From contig JAZPXN010000060.1 in NCBI GenBank assembly GCA_045543655.1, forward strand, positions 24,972 through 88,971: a stretch of DNA of 64,000 bases, in the 5' to 3' direction. Positions within the stretch are counted from its first letter, which is position 1; every line of letters starts with the position of its first letter. The notes beneath the pieces were generated by a model. That model saw only the letters and a list, made by a program, of their open reading frames with translations, searched no databases and was not told where the DNA came from. Origin of the DNA: RGIG995 sp045543655 (GTDB lineage: Bacteria; Bacillota; Clostridia; Oscillospirales; UBA644). Shown one piece after another: positions 41,843 to 51,215 of this stretch. A program made the position numbers and the translations under genes.

Positions 41843-43366
41843 TCAACCGCGGGACAGAAGCCCCTTGATACGCGCCACCCAGGCTTTTCCTTCCCGGGGC
41901 TCCAGCAGTAGGTTCACGCCACCGAAGACGACGCAGGAAACCACGCCGAAGGCCAAGGCGCACAAAAGCCAGGTCATCCAGCCGGTCATGACCTGAGGAA
42001 TCAGCAAAACACCGCCGGTGATGAGAACCGCCGCCGCAACGACGTTGACGGCAATGCGCTTCAGGGTCTTTTTCAAGGTTCCCGGAACGAAGCGCTTAGC
42101 GGAATAGAGAATCACGTCGGTGGTACGGTAGAGATAAGACACCAACATCCCGATGACCACCCCGGCCACCCCCAAGGGACGGACGAGAATCAGGGAAACC
42201 ACCAGGTTGATGGCCGCCTCCAGAATGGCTCTCCATTGGGTCTGCTTATAATGCCCGGCGGCGAGGATGAGGGTGTTGGCCGGCTGCCGGAGGCATTGAA
42301 CCAACCCAACCGCCGTAAACAAAACGACCAGCTCCCACCGCAGATAAACCACGCCGTCGGTGAAGCTCATACTGTAGAGGGAGACGAAGGGATGGAACAG
42401 GACCGCCATACAGGAGTAGGCGATAAAGATCAGAACGAAGAAGAGGAACTCAAAATTGCTGAAGCTGGCCCGCAGTACGTCCTTTTCGTCCTTCGAAATC
42501 ACTTCCCCGAAGCCGGAGCCGAGGGACGAAGTAATGGATTGCATCAAGGATTGCAGCGAAACGGCAACCATACTGTAAACGCCGTAGACGCTGACCTGAG
42601 CCAGGGCATCCCCCGTAAGACACAGCGTAAGGAGAACCACCGCAAGATTATTGACGATCAGCGCTACCACCTGATGGAGCAAGGCCGCCCACCGCTGGCC
42701 GAAGGACTTGTAATCCGGTTCCGCCCGAAAGGAAATATTCTTATAGTGCTTTTTGGCGTAAGCCCACACGATCAGACTTCGCAAAATATAAACCACTGCG
42801 GTGACCGATTTTACCGCAAGTGCGGAGGCGTTCATCTCCATCAGCACGATAGAAACGACCAAGGTCACCACCACGCCCAAAATCTGGGCGGCGGAGATCA
42901 CGTATCCCCGCTGATCCGCAGTAAGAAGCACCCGGTATTTTCCAAGGAAGAAATAGTCCACAACGCCGCTGACCGACAGGACCACGATCATCCAGCGGAC
43001 AAAGCCGGAATCGTTGATTTCTTCCGTGACGGCGTAGGGATACAGCAACACCAATCCCGCAACCAGCGCAACGAAAATCATGCCGGAACGGATATAAAAC
43101 TTCTTTGCGGCGGTAACGATACGGCTGACGGACAGATCGTCCTTATCAGCCAACGGTCTATAGAGCGCCACGGCCCCGGCAGCCCCGATCCCCGCTTCCA
43201 CCAGAGTCATATAGGTAATGAACTGGGATATGGAGGTCACCAGTCCATTTACCGCAGAGCCGTACAATTCAATAAAGAATCGAGGCAACAAAAGCCCGGA
43301 CACGGCGGTGACCACCTGCAGAAGCAGGCTAAAGATCACGTTTTTCAACGCTTGTTTCGTTCTCAC
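41843..43366 (-). CDS. polysaccharide repeat-unit flippase (Wzx family)
   Basis: 507 residues, 12-14 membrane helices, of the MOP/PST superfamily: N-terminal FSLLLQVVTAVSGLLLPRFF and YGSAVNGLVTSISQFITYM are characteristic. It flips the lipid-linked repeat unit to the outer face. GTG start with AAGG 7-8 bases upstream. Between the kinase remnant and the dehydratase in the operon. Confidence 0.92.
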   Translation of the reverse strand: MRTKQALKNVIFSLLLQVVTAVSGLLLPRFFIELYGSAVNGLVTSISQFITYMTLVEAGIGAAGAVALYRPLADKDDLSVSRIVTAAKKFYIRSGMIFVALVAGLVLLYPYAVTEEINDSGFVRWMIVVLSVSGVVDYFFLGKYRVLLTADQRGYVISAAQILGVVVTLVVSIVLMEMNASALAVKSVTAVVYILRSLIVWAYAKKHYKNISFRAEPDYKSFGQRWAALLHQVVALIVNNLAVVLLTLCLTGDALAQVSVYGVYSMVAVSLQSLMQSITSSLGSGFGEVISKDEKDVLRASFSNFEFLFFVLIFIAYSCMAVLFHPFVSLYSMSFTDGVVYLRWELVVLFTAVGLVQCLRQPANTLILAAGHYKQTQWRAILEAAINLVVSLILVRPLGVAGVVIGMLVSYLYRTTDVILYSAKRFVPGTLKKTLKRIAVNVVAAAVLITGGVLLIPQVMTGWMTWLLCALAFGVVSCVVFGGVNLLLEPREGKAWVARIKGLLSRG

Positions 43367-43379
43367 GATGTAACCTTCT

Positions 43380-43718
43380 TTATTTCACGGCGACGACGCC
43401 CAGAACGTTCACGTTCTGAACCCGCATCATATCCAGCGCTTCGTCCAGATGCCGATGGACGGAAACGCCGTAGCGCTCCAAAAACAGTACGGTCCCGCAA
43501 GTATCGCAGGCGGTAACCGATTCCATCCGGCGAAGCAAATTGGGACAGACCGACAATTTTACGGCACCGTCGCAGGCTTCCGCCAGAGCGTCGGCAAAGA
43601 TCTTCAGATCCTTTTCGGATACGGACACGGATGCCACCGCCAAGGAAGAAATCTCTTTTTCCCGCAGAAGGCGAGCAACCTGCTTTGCGTTGAATTCAAC
43701 GGAATATTTTACGTTCAT
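43380..43718 (-). CDS. shortened BY-kinase (CpsD/EpsB-like) remnant
   Basis: 112 residues. The C-terminal half (residues about 60-112, SVCPNLLRRMESVTACDTCG, RHLDEALDMMRVQNVNVLGVV) resembles the end of bacterial tyrosine kinases and MinD-like P-loop proteins, ending in the NVLGVVxx motif. The Walker A and B loops and the Tyr-rich tail are absent, so it cannot be a kinase. It sits directly after the chain-length protein, where a BY-kinase normally is. AAGGAGG 8 bases before the ATG shows it is still translated. It may be a degenerate partner or regulator. The homology is by eye only. Confidence 0.6.
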   Translation of the reverse strand: MNVKYSVEFNAKQVARLLREKEISSLAVASVSVSEKDLKIFADALAEACDGAVKLSVCPNLLRRMESVTACDTCGTVLFLERYGVSVHRHLDEALDMMRVQNVNVLGVVAVK

Positions 43719-43731
43719 CTCGGTTTCCTCC

Positions 43732-44496
43732 TTATTTCCGGATGCGGACTTCGCCCAAAACGGAAAGACCGTAGGCGGCAAAATCACTGCGGCGATTAAC
43801 GGTGGGCCAGAAAATGGCCTTCACAGCAACGGCAAGAACGGCCAGCACGAAGCCGACGATAGCAAACAGAATTCCCTGAGATACGGGAGAAACCTTGGCC
43901 ACAAGACCGCTTTCGTCTTCCGCAGTCTTCTGCCCGACTACGCCGTCGATAAAGCGGACTTCGCAGTCCCCGATCTCTGCGGCGGTTTCTTCAATAATCT
44001 TCTTCTGGGCTTCCATATAGTCGGAAACGATCTGCTGATCCTTTCCGGTCAGGAAAATATGAAGGATGGAAGACCCGGCGGGAACGGAACCGTTGACAAC
44101 CTCAACGAAAGAATAGAAGGACAACTCATCGACGGGGATATTCAGATCGAGACCGTTCACGATCTGCTCGGCCGTATACTTTTGAGAAAGAGTCTCGAAG
44201 ATCTGTGCCCGCTTGTAATCGGCGTTAGCCACGGCCAGAATCCCGTAAGCCTTCTGCTGATCCCGGGCAAGGGTCGTTTCGGTGGAATTCCCGGAAACCT
44301 CCCCCGTATGGGTAACCGAAAAGCTGGCGGAAGCAACCCAAAGGCTGTCGTTTTCGGCGGGCGCGGCAGCGCCGTCGCCCCCCAGAACACCAAGTCCAAA
44401 GCCCGCAACGGCGGCAAGCACCACAACGGCGGCGATCAACCATTTAAATTTCCAGATGGCAGAAAAAACGTCGTAAATTCCACATTTTTCAAACAT
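43732..44496 (-). CDS. polysaccharide chain-length / export protein (Wzz/YveK family)
   Basis: 254 residues with a membrane helix near each end (KWLIAAVVVLAAVAGFGLG at about 19-37; GILFAIVGFVLAVLAVAVKA at about 212-231) and a largely helical extracytoplasmic domain between. This is the transmembrane modulator of BY-kinases in Gram-positive capsule loci. Begins inside the end of the polymerase gene (8-base overlap). Confidence 0.88.
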   Translation of the reverse strand: MFEKCGIYDVFSAIWKFKWLIAAVVVLAAVAGFGLGVLGGDGAAAPAENDSLWVASASFSVTHTGEVSGNSTETTLARDQQKAYGILAVANADYKRAQIFETLSQKYTAEQIVNGLDLNIPVDELSFYSFVEVVNGSVPAGSSILHIFLTGKDQQIVSDYMEAQKKIIEETAAEIGDCEVRFIDGVVGQKTAEDESGLVAKVSPVSQGILFAIVGFVLAVLAVAVKAIFWPTVNRRSDFAAYGLSVLGEVRIRK

Positions 44497-46000
44497 AATC
44501 GTCTTCCTTCTTTCTTCCTGTCGGAAAAGAGTATTTTTTATTCAGCAGGCCCGCAACGCAGAAGCAGAAGCCGATTGCAAGCCAGAATTGGAACGTAACG
44601 AGGAACAAAAGCCAGCCCGTAGCATCGGAACGGGGGACGAAAAACAGTTGCAGAAGTCCCGTAAGGACAATGGTACGGAGAAGAATTCCGTTCCGCATTC
44701 CATCGCCCATTCGGCGCATTACGGCGCCGAAAACGGTGCTCCCCAAAACGACTCCGGCATAGCCCCAGTCAGCGAACAGCTCCAGCAGATAGGAGGAGCC
44801 AAGACCGTGACCGCTGAGATAATCGGGATTGGCCAGGTAGGACATACTGTGTGCAAAGGAGTTGCCGTAAATGGCCAATTCCTCGCTGTTCTGAGACCCC
44901 AGGCTTGCCGTTCCGAACAGATGCTGTCCAAAAGATCCCCGGGTAAGATAATCGATAAATGGACCGAAGGTGTAATTTTTCTCCACCACGTCGGGAAGAT
45001 CGGGCATCACGTCGTAGGCGCGGCACAGAACGTCAAAGGAGACCCCTTGCTTATAAAACAGATCTACGATGCTTTCCAGCACACCCATATCCACCGACTG
45101 ACCTTCGCGAATATAATTGTAAAACGCAAGGAAAATCAACGCCGCCGGCAGAAGGAGGATCACCGCCGCCTTTTCGACCTTACCGAACCAGTAGGAGCGC
45201 CCCTCCAGAATATCCCGGAACAAGAAATACACGAAGGAGAACAGGATCGCCAAAACGATGGGGTTGCGCACGCCAATGATCAGGTCGGGCACCGTGCCGA
45301 GCACGTACAGAATCAGAACGGGATAAACCCACTTTTTCTTCGGGAAGGTAGCAAGAAACAGACACATGGCGTAATCTGCCATAGAACTGATCGTATAGAA
45401 AAAGCCGGGCAGAGAGGATTGGAAGGAGAGATAGATATCCGCATAATCCCTTTCTTGAATGAAGGCCAGCTTTTCAATCTGGATCATCCAATAAAAAACG
45501 CTGGCAATGAGATAAAAAACCAGGGAGACCAGACGCAGATTCTTCATCATTTCCGTTTCCCGGTAGACCTCGTACCCCCGCTTTTCCGGAATCAGATGGG
45601 GGCAGCCGCGAGGCTTTTTGAAGATCAAAGCCTCCGAAAGCATACAGCCGAGCCGCAGACATAGAAGAGTGATCCAAAGAACGTTCAAGGCAAAATAGAC
45701 GGTTTCCCGCTCAAAAAGCCACCACACGTCTCCCCTGCACGCAGCAATAAACGGCCGGGAGAGAAGAAACGTAAAAATCATTACGTGAAAGAAAAGGAAA
45801 ATCAGCCGCGTCCGCCATTGAGAAAGGCCGTAGACCAGATTCCAGCAGAACCAGCACGTGATCCCCCACAAAATAACGTTATAGACCCCGGTATAATATC
45901 CAACCCCCAACAAAGCTCCGCCGCAGAGGAACAGGGCAATCTGAAGAAACAGAGAAACCTTCTGCCGAAGGGGCGGAAGGGGGAAAGAGCTTGATCGCAC
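44489..46000 (-). CDS. oligosaccharide repeat-unit polymerase (Wzy)
   Basis: 503 residues, about 12 membrane helices with one long external loop (about 300-400) containing RAYDVMPDLPDVVEKNYTFG and NSFAHSMSYLANP, as usual for O-antigen polymerases. Joins flipped repeat units outside the membrane. GTG at 46000 is chosen, 7 bases after GGAGG; a GTG two codons earlier would touch the ribosome site. Confidence 0.87.
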   Translation of the reverse strand: MRSSSFPLPPLRQKVSLFLQIALFLCGGALLGVGYYTGVYNVILWGITCWFCWNLVYGLSQWRTRLIFLFFHVMIFTFLLSRPFIAACRGDVWWLFERETVYFALNVLWITLLCLRLGCMLSEALIFKKPRGCPHLIPEKRGYEVYRETEMMKNLRLVSLVFYLIASVFYWMIQIEKLAFIQERDYADIYLSFQSSLPGFFYTISSMADYAMCLFLATFPKKKWVYPVLILYVLGTVPDLIIGVRNPIVLAILFSFVYFLFRDILEGRSYWFGKVEKAAVILLLPAALIFLAFYNYIREGQSVDMGVLESIVDLFYKQGVSFDVLCRAYDVMPDLPDVVEKNYTFGPFIDYLTRGSFGQHLFGTASLGSQNSEELAIYGNSFAHSMSYLANPDYLSGHGLGSSYLLELFADWGYAGVVLGSTVFGAVMRRMGDGMRNGILLRTIVLTGLLQLFFVPRSDATGWLLFLVTFQFWLAIGFCFCVAGLLNKKYSFPTGRKKEDDYV

Positions 46001-46053
46001 CGGCACACCTCCTAAACCAGTAAACTCAAAACGGATCTTCCGGCAAAGCGGGA

Positions 46054-47160
46054 TCAGAAAAGATCCTCGATCTGCTTCACGATCCGGGCAGGATCGATCT
46101 GTTCCGCACCCAACACTGCCCGGGAACGGACGTCTTCCATCCGGACGGGGTCGGTCAGAAGACTTTTCAATCCTTCATAAATTCCTTCTTCGCTGTTTTC
46201 AACCAAAAGGCCGAAATCACCGTTGCGGAGAATCTCCGTAGGCCCGGTGCAATTGGTAGCAACGATGGGCTTGTGCAGAACCAAGGCCTCGCATACCGAC
46301 AAAGGATACCCTTCCGCATGGGAGGAACAAACGTAAAGCTCGGCCCGGTTGACGTAAGGGTAGGGATTTCTCTGAAATCCCCAGAAGGTGACGGAATCGG
46401 AAAGCCCGTTTTCCGCAACGAAGGCCTTCATTTTTTCTTCCTCGTCACCGATCCCGAGGAACCAGAGCTTATGAGCAATCCCCTCACCGATCAATTTTTT
46501 ATGGACCTCCAGCAGGCGCATATACCCCTTGACGGGAATAAACCGCCCCACGGTGCAGACCACGGGAACGCCGGGGTCTTCTCCGGGAATAAATTCCCGG
46601 CTTCGGTCTTCAATAACCTTTTTATCAATCAGGTTGTAGATTACTCTGCCGGTCTCAAGAGGTCCGAAGCGTTTTTCGAACTGACTCCGTCCCTGCTCAG
46701 ACACGAAAACGACCTTATCGTATTGCCTGTAATTTTCCAGAATATGCTCGTCAGAGCGGTGATAGGGAGCGATATAGTCGTCGTGATTCACGATATCGGT
46801 GTGAAGCCACGCAATCCTGTTGGGACAATCGCTTCCGCTGAGAAGCATCGTGGCCAATCCCTCGAGAAAGGCTACCTCCACGTCGTATTTCCCGCGGATA
46901 AACAGTTTGTACATCCACCTCCGGGGAAGGTATTTCAGCATTCGCCAGAACACGGAATAGACGACGCCAATACGGCGGCGGAATACGTAACGGTGGGTCA
47001 CGTATTCCGGCAATTCTTTAATATAAACCCCTTCGTTGAACAGAGTGCAGACGGTGATATCGTATTTTTCTCCATCCAGATTCCGGAGAATATCGATCAA
47101 CACCTTCTCGGCGCCGCCTCCGTTCAGAGTGGACAAAAGAAAGAGAATTTTCTTCTTCAT
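46054..47160 (-). CDS. glycosyltransferase family 4
   Basis: 368 residues, GT-B fold. N-terminal STLNGGGAEKVLIDIL (glycine loop for the acceptor side), central KVVFVSEQGRSQFEKRFG, and the nucleotide-sugar site with VGRFIPVKGYMRLLEVHKKL and SSHAEGYPLSVCEALVLHKP (EX7E-like). Retaining transfer of one sugar of the repeat unit. ATG at 47160 preferred since GAGGAAACC precedes it. Confidence 0.9.
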   Translation of the reverse strand: MKKKILFLLSTLNGGGAEKVLIDILRNLDGEKYDITVCTLFNEGVYIKELPEYVTHRYVFRRRIGVVYSVFWRMLKYLPRRWMYKLFIRGKYDVEVAFLEGLATMLLSGSDCPNRIAWLHTDIVNHDDYIAPYHRSDEHILENYRQYDKVVFVSEQGRSQFEKRFGPLETGRVIYNLIDKKVIEDRSREFIPGEDPGVPVVCTVGRFIPVKGYMRLLEVHKKLIGEGIAHKLWFLGIGDEEEKMKAFVAENGLSDSVTFWGFQRNPYPYVNRAELYVCSSHAEGYPLSVCEALVLHKPIVATNCTGPTEILRNGDFGLLVENSEEGIYEGLKSLLTDPVRMEDVRSRAVLGAEQIDPARIVKQIEDLF

Positions 47161-47167
47161 GGTTTCC

Positions 47168-48244
47168 TCACAAAAGTTCTTCAATCAAACGGTACCATTG
47201 GGCGAGGACCGTCTTTTTCTCATACAGTTCCAGTCTGCGGGTAGCGTTGGCGGAAAATTCCCGGCGCCGTTCGGCATCTTCGACCAGTTCGCAAACCTTC
47301 TCTGCCATAGCGGAGATATCGTAGGGAGGGATAAGATAACCGTTGATTCCATCCTCGATGAGGATTGCCGGCCCCGTGGGGCAGTCGAAGCTGACGGCCG
47401 GGAGCTTTGCAATCTTCGCTTCCACCAAAGCCAAAGGAAAGCCTTCGTAATAGGAGGTCTGCACGAAGAAGGAATATTTTCCGTAAAGGGAACTCAATTG
47501 AGACGAATTTCCCTGCAGGATCACGGATTTTTCCAGCCCGCGGGCATTGATGTCCTCCTGGATGGACTGACGCATCTTCCCTTCCCCGTAGATGTGCCAT
47601 TGCCAGTCGGGGTGCTTTTCCAGGACGGTTTTGGCGACCTTGACCAGCATATCGTAGCCCTTGACGTATTCCAGGCGGCCGACGGAGATAATAGACTTCG
47701 AATCTGCCGCGTAGGGGTGATCGTCGATGTTAAATTCCACCCAGTTGGGGATGGCGAGAAGCTTTTCTTCCTTCGTGCCGAACATTTCGGTAAAATTCCG
47801 GCAATCCTGTTCGGAAAGGGCCACCACCCGGTCGGCGTATTTTGCCCCCAGCCGCTGGCGCAGAATATGCTTCTTGCCGTAGGTCTGGTTTTTCAGATTG
47901 GAGTGTTCGCAATAGACCGTTTTGCACAGCTTTCTTGCGGCAAAAACGGCCAACGTCACCACGCCGGCGGTAATGGCAAAGAGGACGTCGGTCTTCTTTT
48001 CGGACAGAACCGCCCGCAATTTCCGGGCAAGGGGGAGGAATTTCAGAGTAATGGACGTGGTTCCGGGATAAATAATCTCCAGCGCGTATTTGTCCGTCGA
48101 GGGGACGTTTTCCGGCTTTTCGGAGAAGAGGCTGACGAGGGTCACGTTATAATCCGAGGCAAATTCCTCCGCCATGCGGAGCGCCACCCGTTCCGCCCCT
48201 CCGGTGAGGGTCACGTCGTAGACGAGAATCGCAATATTTTTCAT
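47168..48244 (-). CDS. glycosyltransferase family 4
   Basis: 358 residues, GT-B fold, similar in plan to the next gene: VTLTGGAERVALRMAEEF, VSVGRLEYVKGYDMLVKVA (as IISVGRLEYVKGYD) and QTSYYEGFPLALVEAKIAKL. Adds a sugar to the lipid-linked intermediate. RBS AAGGTGATTTT. Seven bases separate it from the downstream GT4. Confidence 0.9.
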   Translation of the reverse strand: MKNIAILVYDVTLTGGAERVALRMAEEFASDYNVTLVSLFSEKPENVPSTDKYALEIIYPGTTSITLKFLPLARKLRAVLSEKKTDVLFAITAGVVTLAVFAARKLCKTVYCEHSNLKNQTYGKKHILRQRLGAKYADRVVALSEQDCRNFTEMFGTKEEKLLAIPNWVEFNIDDHPYAADSKSIISVGRLEYVKGYDMLVKVAKTVLEKHPDWQWHIYGEGKMRQSIQEDINARGLEKSVILQGNSSQLSSLYGKYSFFVQTSYYEGFPLALVEAKIAKLPAVSFDCPTGPAILIEDGINGYLIPPYDISAMAEKVCELVEDAERRREFSANATRRLELYEKKTVLAQWYRLIEELL

Positions 48245-48253
48245 AAAATCACC

Positions 48254-49471
48254 TTAAAGATCCCGGATCGCTTCGTAGATCCGTTGGTTATTCCGGTTAT
48301 CGTAAAGGGGGAAGAAGGCGTCCACGGAGGCCTTCGCCTCGGGGGACAGCTCCCGATTACGGTCGTAGACGGCCCGAAGCTCCGCAACCGTCTCATCGCA
48401 GGTCAGGCAAACCTTGCCGAAGCCGCAGTCCCGATAACTGAAATAGCCCTCGGCATACTGGGCTTCCCGGAAGCGCCGTTCGTCAAACTGATAGTAAATG
48501 ACGGGCTTTCTCATATACGCAAAATCCATGGCCACGCTGGAATAGTCGGTGATCATCACCGCAGATTGCATCAGAAGATCCCGGATATTGGAGGTCTCGT
48601 TGGTGACGATGCGGATACGGTCGGAGGTAACGGAAAAATCGGAAATATATTTCTGCATATTCCGGTGAGGATAAAAATACAGAATCAGATCCTTTTCCTC
48701 CAGAAGCCGGATCAGGGAAGGATCGTTGATCAGCTCCTGATATTTTTGGTAATATTCCGTGTTCGTGAAGGTTTTCGTGTCCTCGTATTTGTCCGAAAAT
48801 TCGTTCTTCGAGGCGATCCATTCCCGCCAGCTGGGCATCAGAACCACCTGCCGGGGATTGGGCGTAACGCCGTGGTAATCGTCGAACCGGTTGAAGCCCA
48901 GATAGGCCACGTTTTTTTCCGGATATCCGAAATATTCCCGGACGTAATCGTATTCCGGCTTGGCACCGCAGATAAAGAGACGCATCTTCGTATTGGGATA
49001 AAAAAGCCATTCGGCCTTATTGATGGTAATACCGTGCTGCAGAAAAACCGACCGGCTCCGGATAATTCCGAAGACCTCCAGAACGTAACATACGGCGGCG
49101 TTGGGCTTGCCGGATTTCTGGGTGCTGATATTGGCCTTACAGCAGAAATACAGAACCCAGTGCCACAGACTGCCGTAGCGGACGGTCTTCCCCACCCTGC
49201 GGACCCGTTCGTAGGCCTCCGAACGGTAATCGACGGCGTAACGGGAATCCACCTCGGGATGAGCCTCGTTCAGATATTTAAAAAAGCAAAAGCCGTTGTC
49301 GCAGGCCTCCCGGCGGTCTTCGCAGACCAGCCACACCTCCCGGCGGCGGGCCAAAAGAGACAGCTTGTACACCCCTGCCACGGGAAGCGAGACCAGCATC
49401 AGAAATCCCTGAAGGATATCCCCGGCCTTAAGATAATTCAGTTCGTGAACGATTTTTTTGAAAAGAGACAT
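48254..49471 (-). CDS. CDP-glycerol glycerophosphotransferase-like enzyme (TagB/TarF superfamily)
   Basis: 405 residues with an N-terminal hydrophobic/amphipathic segment and the catalytic GT-B domain: SRSVFLQHGITINKAEW with the catalytic His, VVLMPSWREWIASK, KDLILYFYPHRNMQKYISDF and ITDYSSVAMDFAYMRKP. These are the key blocks of the Glyphos_transf family, which transfers glycerol- or ribitol-phosphate, or related polyol phosphates. Within this operon it implies a phosphodiester (teichoic-acid-like) decoration or linkage in the polysaccharide. No tarD/tagD gene is seen in the window. Confidence 0.9.
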   Translation of the reverse strand: MSLFKKIVHELNYLKAGDILQGFLMLVSLPVAGVYKLSLLARRREVWLVCEDRREACDNGFCFFKYLNEAHPEVDSRYAVDYRSEAYERVRRVGKTVRYGSLWHWVLYFCCKANISTQKSGKPNAAVCYVLEVFGIIRSRSVFLQHGITINKAEWLFYPNTKMRLFICGAKPEYDYVREYFGYPEKNVAYLGFNRFDDYHGVTPNPRQVVLMPSWREWIASKNEFSDKYEDTKTFTNTEYYQKYQELINDPSLIRLLEEKDLILYFYPHRNMQKYISDFSVTSDRIRIVTNETSNIRDLLMQSAVMITDYSSVAMDFAYMRKPVIYYQFDERRFREAQYAEGYFSYRDCGFGKVCLTCDETVAELRAVYDRNRELSPEAKASVDAFFPLYDNRNNQRIYEAIRDL

Positions 49472-49488
49472 AAACGCTCTCCTTTGAT

Positions 49489-50502
49489 TCAGTTACCGTT
49501 TCGGGTTTTGATCTTTTTCAGCCAGAAGGGCAATTCGATCAGACCGACGAGGGTGCCGGTGCCGTAGAAGACGTGGAGAGCGAGGAAGACGAAGGGCAGC
49601 AGAAGGTGCGTCCAGTCGAATTTCACCCGGCGGATATCCAGAACGGCGGCGCCGACGGCGGCCAGGGCGTAAGCGCCCCACATCAGATAAGTCAGCCACG
49701 GGAAGCCAACACAGGAAAGGACTGTGGTAAAAATAATACCGAGAACGAAAACGAAGGGCACGAAATGGAAGAGAGAGAAGCACTTGGGCTGGATGCCCAT
49801 GGTCTTCCCAATCCAATAGCCGTTGAGATATTTCTGCCGCAGAAGGGCTTTAAAAGAGGGGCGGGTCACGCGAAGCGTTTTGATTACGGGATCAAAGCAC
49901 ATTTTATATCCTGCCTGACGGATGCGGTAACTCATATCGTTATCCTCCGCCCGAGGGAGATTCTCGTTATAGAATCCGACCTTGTCGTAAACCTCCCGGC
50001 GATAGACCGCAAACGCCATCGTGTCCACGTAAGCCCGTTCGTTCAGATGACGGAACGGAGCCACGCTTCCACAGAAGGTGGAGTTCTCCGCCAACAGAAG
50101 CGTCCGTTGAAAAGGGGTATCGTTCACGAGAACGCTCTTGACCTGTCCGCCACTGATGTCCTCACCGCTCTCCAGAATCTTTACGTTCTGGGTAATGAAA
50201 TCCGCCGGAATCTCCGCATGGGCGTCCAGACGGACGATGGCGTCCCCGGTATAGTTCTTCAGCGCCACGTTGCATCCGCAGGGCTGGTTCTTTCCGGGAT
50301 TTTCCAGGAGCAGAACGTTTTTAAAGCCGTGGTCTTCTGCCGCAAAATCCTCCATCACCTTCCGGGTGGCGTCGGTAGACATGCTGTCGATAAGGAGAAC
50401 CTCTATTTTTTCGTGGGGATAATCCTGAGCGCAAAGCCCCTTCAGAAGAGGGGGGAGCGTTTTTTCTTCGTTGTATGCTACGATGGCAAAGGAAACGATC
50501 AT
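49489..50502 (-). CDS. glycosyltransferase family 2
   Basis: 337 residues. GT-A domain with SFAIVAYNEEKTLPPLLKGL at the N-terminus, metal-binding VRLDAHAEIP (DAH in place of DxD), and ENLPRAEDNDMSYRIRQAGY (ED motif). Two to three membrane helices near the C-terminus (about 240-310). It resembles SuccinoGlycan/ExoA-type GT2 enzymes. Its ATG overlaps the upstream phosphoglycosyl transferase stop (ATGA). Confidence 0.9.
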   Translation of the reverse strand: MIVSFAIVAYNEEKTLPPLLKGLCAQDYPHEKIEVLLIDSMSTDATRKVMEDFAAEDHGFKNVLLLENPGKNQPCGCNVALKNYTGDAIVRLDAHAEIPADFITQNVKILESGEDISGGQVKSVLVNDTPFQRTLLLAENSTFCGSVAPFRHLNERAYVDTMAFAVYRREVYDKVGFYNENLPRAEDNDMSYRIRQAGYKMCFDPVIKTLRVTRPSFKALLRQKYLNGYWIGKTMGIQPKCFSLFHFVPFVFVLGIIFTTVLSCVGFPWLTYLMWGAYALAAVGAAVLDIRRVKFDWTHLLLPFVFLALHVFYGTGTLVGLIELPFWLKKIKTRNGN

Positions 50503-51215
50503 TTTTCTTCTCCTTTTTCGCTGTAATCCTTCCCCAGCACGGCGAAGACCGTGCGGAACATGGTGGCGATATCGCCCCAGAAGCTGAAGTTCTTGATGGC
50601 GCGCAGATTATAGACCATCTTGCCGGGCAGAACGTCCCGGACGTAGACCGCGTCGGGGTCGGAGGCATCGGCAAGAAGCTGATCCTCGTCCTTGTAAAGA
50701 ATGCTGGCCTCGCTGGTGACCCCGGCGGGGAGCAGGAGGGTGGCCATCATTTCCGGCGTATAATGCGCCACGTACTTTGGGACCTCGGGACGGGTACCCA
50801 CGAAGCTCATGGTGCCCCGGAGAATATCGATCAGCTGACAGATCTCGTCGAGCCGGCATTTGCGGATCAGCTTGCCCACCCGGGTGATGCGGCTGTCGTT
50901 GCCTACGGTGACCTGGGTGCCGATCTGATCGGCGTTGCTGACCATGGTGCGGAATTTGAAGATCCGGAAGGTTTCCCCGTATCGGGTTACCCGGACCTGA
51001 CGGTAAAAAACAGGGCCCTTGGAATCGATCTTGATCGCAACGGCAAGAATCAGAAACACCGGAGACAGCACCAGAAGCATCAGCGCAGAGACCACGATAT
51101 CGAAGATGCGCTTAATAAGAAGGCTGCCCTTCCGCTTGCTGAGAATCTCGTAATAGGGCTTTACCTCCTCCCGGCGAAGGGATTCGGGCAAATCGTTCCA
51201 ATCTTTCAGAATCAT
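50499..51215 (-). CDS. initiating phosphoglycosyl transferase (PglC/WcaJ core type)
   Basis: 238 residues. One re-entrant membrane helix (IKRIFDIVVSALMLLVLSPV) followed by the conserved DSKGPVFYRQVRVTRYG and FRIFKFRTMV blocks, then RKCRLDEICQLIDILRGTMS. This small form loads the first sugar phosphate onto undecaprenyl phosphate. ATG at 51215 overlaps the DegT stop (ATGA). Confidence 0.94.
   Translation of the reverse strand: MILKDWNDLPESLRREEVKPYYEILSKRKGSLLIKRIFDIVVSALMLLVLSPVFLILAVAIKIDSKGPVFYRQVRVTRYGETFRIFKFRTMVSNADQIGTQVTVGNDSRITRVGKLIRKCRLDEICQLIDILRGTMSFVGTRPEVPKYVAHYTPEMMATLLLPAGVTSEASILYKDEDQLLADASDPDAVYVRDVLPGKMVYNLRAIKNFSFWGDIATMFRTVFAVLGKDYSEKGEEK

Noticed and set aside
47036..49567. 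843-codon open frame opposite glycosyltransferases
   Set aside because: Antisense to recognised GT4 and glycerophosphotransferase genes with proper junctions.
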